A stretch of DNA of 64,000 nucleotides. Origin: Harmonia axyridis. Lineage: Eukaryota > Arthropoda > Insecta > Coleoptera > Coccinellidae. Positions 14,159 to 25,400 of the stretch are shown here, one piece after another. The stretch covers positions 26,163,501-26,227,500 of the forward strand of contig NC_059508.1 of the NCBI RefSeq assembly GCF_914767665.1, read 5' to 3'. A model generated the notes under the pieces. That model was not told the DNA's origin and made no database searches. It saw only the letters and a program-made list of their open reading frames with translations. The translations under genes and the position numbers were made by a program. Every line of letters begins with the position of its first letter. The first letter of the stretch is position 1.

Positions 14159-16784
14159 ATTCCACATTGTTGATTTTCTTGGACTCGGATGTCACGCAGG
14201 TAGCTATAATCTCCCACGTGGTGAGGTCAATTGCTGCTGTAACCACAAATGCACGACTGACTTCTGTTGTTGATTTCATTCGTTTGTTATTTTCTTCAAT
14301 GATTCTCATTCTAACACTTTTCATCGTATTGCACAGGGACGAAAGCCTGACACGCGTGTCTACGGAAACCACTTTGGTATAAGGGACTGTTCTTATTCCC
14401 TTCTTTTTGTTTAATGAACAATTATCCAAGTAAGCCGTTCCACATTGTTGATTTTCTTTGGCTCGGATGTCACGCAGGTAGCTGTAATCTCCCACGTGGT
14501 AAGGTCAATTGCTGCTGTAACCACGAATGCACGACTGACTTCTGTTGTTGATTTCATTCGTTTGTTATTTTCTTCAATGATTCTCATTCTAACACTTTTC
14601 ATCTTATTGCACAGGGACGAAAGCTTGACACGCGTGTCTAAGGAAACCACTTTGGTATAAGGGACTGTTCTTATTCCCTTCTTTTGTTTAATGAACAATT
14701 ATCCAAGTAAGCAATTCCACATTGTTGATTTTCTTGGACTCGGATGTCACGCCGGTAGCTATAATCTCCCACGTGGTAAAGTCAATTGCTGCTGTAACCA
14801 CAAATGCACGACTGACTTCTGTTGTTGATTTCATTTGTTTGTTATTTCCTTTAATGTTTCTTATTCTAACACTTTTCATCGTATTGCACAGGGACGAAAG
14901 CTTGACACGCGTGTCTAAGGAAACCACTTTGGTATAAGGGACTGTTCTTATTCCCTTCTTTTTGTTTAATGAACAATTATCCAAGTAAGCCGTTCCACAT
15001 TGTTGATTTTCTTGGGCTCGGATGTCACGCAGGTAGCTGTAATCTCCCACGTGGTAAGGTCAATTGCTGCTGTAACCACGAATGCACGACTGACTTCTGT
15101 TGTTGATTTCATTCGTTTGTTATTTTCTTCAATGATTCTCATTCTAACACTTTTCATCGTATTGCACAGGGACGAAAGCTTGACACGCGTGTCTAAGGAA
15201 ACCACTTTGGTATAAGGGACTGTTCTTATTCCCTTCTTTTTGTTTAATGAACAATTATCCAAGTAAGCAATTCCACATTGTTGATTTTCTTGGACTCGGA
15301 TGTCACGCAGGTAGCTATAATCTCCCACGTGGTGAGGTCAATTGCTGCTGTAACCACAAATGCACGACTGACTTCTGTTGTTGATTTCATTCGTTTGTTA
15401 TTTTCTTCAATGATTCTCATTCTAACACTTTTCATCGTATTGCACAGGGACGAAAGCTTGAAACGCGTGTCTAAGGAAACCACTTTGGTATAAGGGACTG
15501 TTCTTATTCCCTTCTTTTTGTTTAATGAACAATTATCCAAGTAAGCCGTTCCACATTGTTGATTTTCTTCGGCTCGGATGTCACGCAGGTAGCTGTAATC
15601 TCCCACGTGGTAAGGTCAATTGCTGCTGTAACCACGAATGCACGACTGACTTCTGTTGTTGATTTCATTCGTTTGTTATTTTCTTCAATGTTTCTCATTC
15701 TAACACTTTTCATCGTATTGCACAGTGACGAAAGCTTGACACACGTGTCTAAGGAAACCACTTTGGTATGAGGGACTGCTCTTCTTCCCTTTTTTCTTTT
15801 TGATGAACAATTATCAAAGTAAGCCATTCCACATTGTTGATTTTCTTGGACTAGGATGTCACGCAGCTATCTATAATCTCCCACGTGGAAAGGTCAATTG
15901 CTGCTGTAACCACAAATGCACGACTGACTTCTGTTGTTGATTTCATTTGTTTGTTATTTCCTTCTATGTTTCTCATTCTAACACTTTTCATCGTATTGCA
16001 CAGGGACGAAAGCTTGACACACATGTCTGAGAAAACCACTTTGGTATGAGGGACTGTTCTTATTCCCTTTTTTTTGTTTAATCAACAATTATCCAAGTAA
16101 GCCATTCCACATTGTTGATTTTCTTGGACTCGGATGTCACGCATGTAGCTACAATCTCTCAATTGGTAAGGTCAATTGCTGCTGTAACCAAAACTGGACG
16201 GCTGACTTCTGTTGTTGATTTCATTTGTTTGTTATTTCCTCCAATATTTCTTATTAAGCCATTCCACATTTTTGATTTCCTCCCACGTGGTAAGGTCAAT
16301 TGCTGCTGTAACCAAAACTGGACGGTTGACTTCTGTTGTTGATTTCATTCGTTTGTTATTTCCTTCAATGTTTCTTACTCTAACACTTTTTGTCGTATTG
16401 CTGAGGGATGAAAGCTTGACACGCGTGTCTAAGGAAACCACTTTGGTATAAGGGACTGTTCTTATTCCCTTCTTTTTGTTTAATGAACAATTATCCAAGT
16501 AAGCTATTCCACATTGTTGATTTTCTTGGACTCGGATGTCACGCAGGTAGCTATAATCTCCTACGTGGTAAGGTCAATTGCTGCTGTAACCACAAATGCA
16601 CGACTGACTTCGGTTGTTGATTTCATTTGTTTGTTATTTCATTCTATGTTTCTCATTCTAACACTTTTCATCGTATTGCACAGGGACGAAAGCTTGACAC
16701 ACGTGTCTAAGGAAACCACTTTGGTATAAGGGAATGTTCTTATTCCCTTTCTTTTTGTTTAATGAACAATTATCCAAGTAAGCC
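14159..16784 (+). repeat. 2,626-bp tandem duplication, first copy
   Basis: Every diagnostic variant in this block recurs 2,626 bp downstream: the GTCTACGGAAACC monomer, the ATCTTATTGCAC monomer, AAGCTTGAAACGCG, the CTAGGATG monomer, the composite shortened pair and the ATTTCATTCTATG monomer. The length equals nine full monomers plus a net 124 bp from the composite pair. The two copies look nearly identical, suggesting a recent event. Confidence 0.85.
16104..16505 (+). repeat. Composite shortened monomer pair (157 + 245 bp)
   Basis: This has the same two deletions as the pair at 712-1113, with ATATTTCTTATTAAGCC at the first junction and TTTTTGATTTCCTCCCACG at the second. It is an internal marker of the 2,626-bp duplication. 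Confidence 0.85.
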
Positions 16785-19410
16785 ATTCCACATTGTTGAT
16801 TTTCTTGGACTCGGATGTCACGCAGGTAGCTATAATCTCCCACGTGGTGAGGTCAATTGCTGCTGTAACCACAAATGCACGACTGACTTCTGTTGTTGAT
16901 TTCATTCGTTTGTTATTTTCTTCAATGATTCTCATTCTAACACTTTTCATCGTATTGCACAGGGACGAAAGCCTGACACGCGTGTCTACGGAAACCACTT
17001 TGGTATAAGGGACTGTTCTTATTCCCTTCTTTTTGTTTAATGAACAATTATCCAAGTAAGCCGTTCCACATTGTTGATTTTCTTTGGCTCGGATGTCACG
17101 CAGGTAGCTGTAATCTCCCACGTGGTAAGGTCAATTGCTGCTGTAACCACGAATGCACGACTGACTTCTGTTGTTGATTTCATTCGTTTGTTATTTTCTT
17201 CAATGATTCTCATTCTAACACTTTTCATCTTATTGCACAGGGACGAAAGCTTGACACGCGTGTCTAAGGAAACCACTTTGGTATAAGGGACTGTTCTTAT
17301 TCCCTTCTTTTGTTTAATGAACAATTATCCAAGTAAGCAATTCCACATTGTTGATTTTCTTGGACTCGGATGTCACGCCGGTAGCTATAATCTCCCACGT
17401 GGTAAAGTCAATTGCTGCTGTAACCACAAATGCACGACTGACTTCTGTTGTTGATTTCATTTGTTTGTTATTTCCTTTAATGTTTCTTATTCTAACACTT
17501 TTCATCGTATTGCACAGGGACGAAAGCTTGACACGCGTGTCTAAGGAAACCACTTTGGTATAAGGGACTGTTCTTATTCCCTTCTTTTTGTTTAATGAAC
17601 AATTATCCAAGTAAGCCGTTCCACATTGTTGATTTTCTTGGGCTCGGATGTCACGCAGGTAGCTGTAATCTCCCACGTGGTAAGGTCAATTGCTGCTGTA
17701 ACCACGAATGCACGACTGACTTCTGTTGTTGATTTCATTCGTTTGTTATTTTCTTCAATGATTCTCATTCTAACACTTTTCATCGTATTGCACAGGGACG
17801 AAAGCTTGACACGCGTGTCTAAGGAAACCACTTTGGTATAAGGGACTGTTCTTATTCCCTTCTTTTTGTTTAATGAACAATTATCCAAGTAAGCAATTCC
17901 ACATTGTTGATTTTCTTGGACTCGGATGTCACGCAGGTAGCTATAATCTCCCACGTGGTGAGGTCAATTGCTGCTGTAACCACAAATGCACGACTGACTT
18001 CTGTTGTTGATTTCATTCGTTTGTTATTTTCTTCAATGATTCTCATTCTAACACTTTTCATCGTATTGCACAGGGACGAAAGCTTGAAACGCGTGTCTAA
18101 GGAAACCACTTTGGTATAAGGGACTGTTCTTATTCCCTTCTTTTTGTTTAATGAACAATTATCCAAGTAAGCCGTTCCACATTGTTGATTTTCTTCGGCT
18201 CGGATGTCACGCAGGTAGCTGTAATCTCCCACGTGGTAAGGTCAATTGCTGCTGTAACCACGAATGCACGACTGACTTCTGTTGTTGATTTCATTCGTTT
18301 GTTATTTTCTTCAATGTTTCTCATTCTAACACTTTTCATCGTATTGCACAGTGACGAAAGCTTGACACACGTGTCTAAGGAAACCACTTTGGTATGAGGG
18401 ACTGCTCTTCTTCCCTTTTTTCTTTTTGATGAACAATTATCAAAGTAAGCCATTCCACATTGTTGATTTTCTTGGACTAGGATGTCACGCAGCTATCTAT
18501 AATCTCCCACGTGGAAAGGTCAATTGCTGCTGTAACCACAAATGCACGACTGACTTCTGTTGTTGATTTCATTTGTTTGTTATTTCCTTCTATGTTTCTC
18601 ATTCTAACACTTTTCATCGTATTGCACAGGGACGAAAGCTTGACACACATGTCTGAGAAAACCACTTTGGTATGAGGGACTGTTCTTATTCCCTTTTTTT
18701 TGTTTAATCAACAATTATCCAAGTAAGCCATTCCACATTGTTGATTTTCTTGGACTCGGATGTCACGCATGTAGCTACAATCTCTCAATTGGTAAGGTCA
18801 ATTGCTGCTGTAACCAAAACTGGACGGCTGACTTCTGTTGTTGATTTCATTTGTTTGTTATTTCCTCCAATATTTCTTATTAAGCCATTCCACATTTTTG
18901 ATTTCCTCCCACGTGGTAAGGTCAATTGCTGCTGTAACCAAAACTGGACGGTTGACTTCTGTTGTTGATTTCATTCGTTTGTTATTTCCTTCAATGTTTC
19001 TTACTCTAACACTTTTTGTCGTATTGCTGAGGGATGAAAGCTTGACACGCGTGTCTAAGGAAACCACTTTGGTATAAGGGACTGTTCTTATTCCCTTCTT
19101 TTTGTTTAATGAACAATTATCCAAGTAAGCTATTCCACATTGTTGATTTTCTTGGACTCGGATGTCACGCAGGTAGCTATAATCTCCTACGTGGTAAGGT
19201 CAATTGCTGCTGTAACCACAAATGCACGACTGACTTCGGTTGTTGATTTCATTTGTTTGTTATTTCATTCTATGTTTCTCATTCTAACACTTTTCATCGT
19301 ATTGCACAGGGACGAAAGCTTGACACACGTGTCTAAGGAAACCACTTTGGTATAAGGGAATGTTCTTATTCCCTTTCTTTTTGTTTAATGAACAATTATC
19401 CAAGTAAGCC
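16785..19410 (+). repeat. 2,626-bp tandem duplication, second copy
   Basis: This is the downstream partner of 14,159-16,784. Its last monomer (19,132-19,410) is also the first monomer of the 32-monomer HOR, so the left and right regions overlap here by one unit rather than meeting at a sharp edge. Confidence 0.85.
18730..19131 (+). repeat. Composite shortened monomer pair (157 + 245 bp)
   Basis: This is the third copy of the composite, exactly 2,626 bp after the second. It ends where the 32-monomer HOR begins, and the composite is not seen anywhere to the right of this point. Confidence 0.85.
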
Positions 19411-22400
19411 ATTCCACATTGTTGATTTTCTTGGACTCGGATGACACGCGGGTAGCTATAATCTCCCACGTGGTGAGGTCAATTGCTGCTGTAACCACAA
19501 TTGGACGGCTGACTTCTGTTGTTGATTTCATTTGTTTGTTATTTCCTTCAATGTTCCTCATTCTAACACTTCTCATCGTATTGCACAGGGACGAAAGCTT
19601 GACACACGTGTCTAAGGAAACCACTTTGGTATAAGGGACTGTTCTTACTCCATTCTTTCTGTATAATGATCAATTATCCAAGTAAGTCATTCCACATTGT
19701 TGATTTTCTTGGACTCGGATGTCACGCAGGTATCTATAATCTCCCACGTGGTAAGGTCAATTGCTGCTGTAATCACAAATGCACGACTGACTTCTGTTGT
19801 TGATTTGATTTGTTTGTTATTTCCTTCAATGTTTCTCATTCTAACACTTCTCATCGTATTGCACAGGGACGAAAGCTTGACACACGTGTCTAAGGAAACC
19901 ACATTGGTATAAGGGACTGTTCTTATTCCCTTCTTTCTGTATGATGATCAATTATCCAAGTAAGCCATTCCACATTATTGATTTTCTTGGACTCGGATGT
20001 CACGCAGGTAGCTATAATCTCCCACGTGGTAAGGTCAATTGCTGCTGTAACCACAAATGCACGACTGACTTCTGTTGTTGATTTCATTCGTTTGTTATTT
20101 TCTTCAATGTTTCTCATTCTAACACTTTTCATCGTATTGCACAGGGACGAAAGCTTGACACACGTGTCTATGGAAACCACATTGGTATAAGGGACTGTTC
20201 TTACTTCATTCTTTCTGTATAATGATCAATTATCCAAGTAAGTCATTCCACATTGTTGATTTTCTTGGACTCGGATGTCACGCAGGTAGCTATAATCTCC
20301 CACGTGGTAAGGTCAATTGCTGCTGTAATCACAAATGCACGACTGACTTCTGTTGTTGATTTGATTTGTTTGTTATTTCCTTCAATGTTTCTCATTCTAA
20401 CACTTCTCATCGTTATGCACAGGGACGAAAGCTTGACACACGTGTCTATGGAAACCACATTGGTATAAGGGACTGTTCTTATTCCCTTTTTTTGGTATAA
20501 TGATGAATTATCCAAGTAAGCCATTCCACATTGTTGATTTTCTTGGACTCGGATGACACGCAGGTAGCTATAATCTTTTACGTGGTAAGGTCAATTGCTG
20601 CTGTAACCACAAATGCACGACTGACTTCTGTTGTTGATTTCATTCGTTTGTTATTTTCTTCAATGTTTCTCATTCTAACACTTTTCATCGTATTGCACAG
20701 GGACGAAAGCTTGACACGCGTGTCTAAGGAAACCACTTTGGTATAAGGGACTGTTCTTATTCCCTTCTTTTTGTTTAATGAACAATTATCCAAGTAAGCC
20801 ATTCCACATTGTTGATTTTCTTGGACTCGGATGTCACGCAGGTAGCTATGATCTCCCACGTGGTGAGGTCAATTGCTGCTGTAACCACAAATGCACGACT
20901 GACTTCTGTTGTTGATTTCATTCGTTTGTTATTTTCTTCAATGTTTCTCATTCTAACACTTATGATCGTATTGCACAGGGACGAAAGCTTGACACGCGTG
21001 TCTAAGGAAACCACTTCGGTATAAAGGACTGGTCTTATTCCCTTCTTTTTGTTTAATGAACAATTATCCAAGTAAGCCATTCCACATTGTTGATTTTCTT
21101 GGACTCGGATGTCACGCAGGTAGCTAAAATCTCCCACGTGGTAAGGTCAATTGCTGCTGTAACCACAAATGCACGACTGACTTCTGTTGTTGATTTCATT
21201 TGTTTGTTTTTTCCTTCTATGTTTCTCATTCTTACACTTTTCATCGTATTGCACAGAGACGAATGCTTGACACTCGTCTCTATGGAAACCACATTGGTAT
21301 AAGGGACCGTTCTTACTTCATTCTTTCTGTATAATGATCAATTATCCAAGTAAGCCATTCCACATTGTTGATTTTCTTGGACTCGGATGTCACGCAGGTA
21401 GCTATAATCTCCCACGTGGTAAGGTCAATTGCTGCTGAAACCACAAATGCACGACTGACTTCTGTTGTTGATTTCATTTGTTTGTTATTTCCTTCAATGT
21501 TTCTCATTCTAACACTTTTCATCGTATTGCACAGGGACGAATACTTGACACACGTGTCTAAGAAAACCACTTTGGTATGAGGGACTGTTCTTATTTCCTT
21601 CTTTTTGTTCAATCAACAATTATCCAAGTAAACCATTCCACATTGTCGATTTTCTTGGACTCGGATGTCACGTAGGTAGCTATAATCTCCCACGTGGTAA
21701 GGTCAATTGCTGCTGTAACCACAAATGCACGACTGACTTCTGTTGTTGATTTCATTTGTTTGTTATTTCCTTCAATGTTTCTCATTCTAACACTTCTCAT
21801 CGTATTGCACAGGGACGAAAGCTTGACACACGTGTCTAAGGAAACCACTTTGGTATAAGGGACTGTTCTTATTTTTTTTTTTGTTCAATCAACAATTATC
21901 CAAGTAGGCCATTCCACATTGTTGATTTTCTTGGACTCGGATGTCACGCAGGTAGCTATAATCTCCCACGTGGTAAGGTCAATTGCTGCTGTAACCACAA
22001 ATGCACGACTGACTTCTAATGTTGATTTCATTTGTTTGTTATTTCCTTCAATGTTTCTCGTTCTAACACTTCTCATCGTATTGCACAGGGACGAAAGCTT
22101 GACACACGTGTCTAAGGAAACCACTTTGGTATGAGGGACTGTTCTTATTTTTTTTTTTGTTCAATCAACAATTATCCAAGTAGGCTATTCCACATTGTTG
22201 ATTTTCTTGGACTCGGATGTCACGCAGGTAGCTATAATCTCCCACGTGGTAAGATCAATTGCTGCTGTAACCACAAATGCACGACTGACTTCTGTTGTTG
22301 ATTTCATTTGTTTGTTATTTCCTTCAATGTTTCTCATTCGTATTGCACAGGGACGAAAGCTTGACACACGTGTCTAAGGAAACCACTTTGGTATAAGGGA

Positions 22401-25400
22401 CTGTTCTTATTTTTTTTTTTGTTTAATCAACAATTATCCAAGTAGGCCATTCCACATTGTTGATTTTCTTGGACTCGGATGTCACGCAGGTAGCTATAAT
22501 CTCCCACGTGGTAAGGTCAATTGCTGCTGTAACCACAAATGCACGACTGACTTCTAATGTTGATTTCATTTGTTTGTTATTTCCTTCAATGTTTCTCATT
22601 CTAACACTTCTCATCGTATTGCACAGGGACGAAAGCTTGACACACGTGTCTAAGGAAACCACTTTGGTATAAGGGACTGTTCTTATTTTTTTTTTTGATC
22701 AATCAACAATTATCCAAGAAGGCTATTCCACATTGTTTATTTTCTTGGACTCGGATGTCACGCAGGTAGCTATAATCTCCCACGTGGTAAGGTCAATTGC
22801 TGCTGTAACCACAAATGCACGACTGACTTCTAATGTTGATTTCATTTGTTTGTTATTTCCTTCAATGTTTCTCATTCTAACACTTCTCATCGTATTGCAC
22901 AGGGACGAAAGCTTGACACACGTGTCTAAGGAAAACACTTTGGTATGAGGGACTGTTTTTATTCCCTTCTTTTTGTTCAATCAACAATTATCCAAGTAAG
23001 CCATTCCACATTGTTGATTTTCTTGGACTCGAATGTCACGCAGGTAGCTATAATCTCCCACGTGGTAAGGTCAATTGCTGCTGTAACCACAAATGCACGA
23101 CTGACTTCTGTTGTTGATTTCATTTGTTTGTTATTTCCTTCTATGTTTCTCATTCTAACACTTTTCATCGTATTGCACAGGGACGAAAGCTTGACACGCG
23201 TGTCTAAGGAAACCACTTTGGTATAAGGGACTGTTCTTATTCCCTTCTTTTTGTTTAATGAACAATTATCCAAGTAAGCCATTCCACATTGTTGATTTTC
23301 TTGGACTCGGATGTCACGCAGGTAGCTATAATCTCCCACGTGGTAAGGTCAATTGCTGCTGTAAACACAAATGCACGACTGACTTCTGTTGTTGATTTCA
23401 TTTGTTTGTTATTTCCTTCTATGTTTCTCATTCTAACACTTTTCATCGTATTGCACAGGAACGAAAGCTTGACACAGGTGTCTAAGGAAACCACTTTGGT
23501 ATAAGGTACTGTTCTTATTCCCTTCTTTCTGTATAATGATCAATTATCCAAGTAAGCCATTCCACATTGTTGATTTTCTTGGACTCGGATGACACGCAGG
23601 TAGCTATAATCTTTTACGTGGTAAGGTCAATTGCTGCTGTAACCACAAATGCACGACTGACTTCTGTTGTTGATTTCATTCGTTTGTTATTTTCTTCAAT
23701 GTTTCTAATTCTAACACTTTTCATCGTATTGCACAGGGACGAAAGCTTGACACACGTGTCTATGGAAACCACATTGGTATAAGGGACTGTTCTTACTTCA
23801 TTCTTTCTGTATAATGATCAATTATCCAAGTAAGCCATTCCACATTGTTGATTTTCTTGGACTCGGATGTCACGCAGGTAGCTATAATCTCCCACTTGGT
23901 AAGGTCAATTGCTGCTGAAACCACAAATGCACGACTGACTTCAGTTGTTGATTTCATTTGTTTGTTATTTCCTTCAATGTTTCTCATTCTAACACTTTTC
24001 ATCGTATTGCACAGGGACGAAAGCTTGACACACGTGTCTAAGGAAACCACTTTGGTATGAGGGACTGTTCTTATTTCCTTCTTTTTGTTCAATCAACAAT
24101 TACCCAAGTAAACCATTCCACATTGTCGATTTTCTTGGACTCGGATGTCACGTAGGTAGCTATAATCTCCCACGTGGTAAGGTCAATTGCTGCTGTAACC
24201 ACAAATGCACGACTGACTTCTGTTGTTGATTTCATTCGTTTGTTATTTTCTTCAATGTTTCTCATTCTAACACTTTTCATCGTATTGCACAGGGACGAAA
24301 GCATGACACACGTGTCTAAGGAAACCACTTTGGTATAAGGGACTATTCTTATTCCCTTCTTTTTGTTTAATGAACAATTATCCAAGTAAGCCATTCCACA
24401 TTGTTGATTTTCTTGGACTCGGATGACACGCGGGTAGCTTTAATCTCCCACGTGGTAAGGTCAATTGCTGCTGTAACCACAATTGGACGGCTGACTTCTG
24501 TTGTTGATTTCATTTGTTTGTTATTTCCTTCAATGTTTCTCATTCTAACACTTCTCATCGTATTGCACAGGGACGAAAGATTGACACACGTGTCTATGGA
24601 AACCACATTGGTATAAGACACTGTTCTTATTCCCTTTCTTTCTGTATGATGATCAATTATCCAAGTAAGCCATTCCACATTGTTGATTTTCTTGGACTCG
24701 GATGACACGCAGGTAGCTATAATCTTTAACGTGGTAAGGTCAATTGCTGCTGTAACCATAAATGCACAACTGACTTCTGTTGTTGATTTCATTTGTTTGT
24801 TATTTCCTTCAATGTTTCTCATTCTAACACTTTTCATCGTATTGCACAGGGACGAAAGCTTGACACTCGTGTCTAAGGAAACCACTTTGGTATAAGGGAC
24901 TGTTCTTATTCCGTTCTTTTTGTTTGAAGAACAATTATCCAAGTAAGCCGTTCCACGTTGTTGATTTTCTTGGACTCGGATGTCACGCAGGTAGCTATAA
25001 TCTCCCACGTGGTAAGGTCAATTGCTGCTGTAACCACAAATGCACGACTGACTTCTGTTGTTGATTTCATTTGTTTGTTATTTTCTTCAATGTTTCTCAT
25101 TCTAACACTTTTCATCGTATTGCACAGGGACGAAAGCTTGACACACGTGTCTATGGAAACCACATCGGTATAAGGGACTGTTCTTATTCTATTCTTTCTG
25201 TATAATGATCAATTATCCAAGTAAGCCATTCCACATTGTTGATTTTCTTGGACTCGGATGTCACGCAGGTAGCTATAATCTCACACGTGGTGAGGTCAAT
25301 TGCTGCTGTAACCACAAATGCACGACTGACTTCTGTTGTTGATTTCATTTGTTTGTTATTTCCTTCAATGTTTCTCATTCTAACACTTTTCATCGTATTG

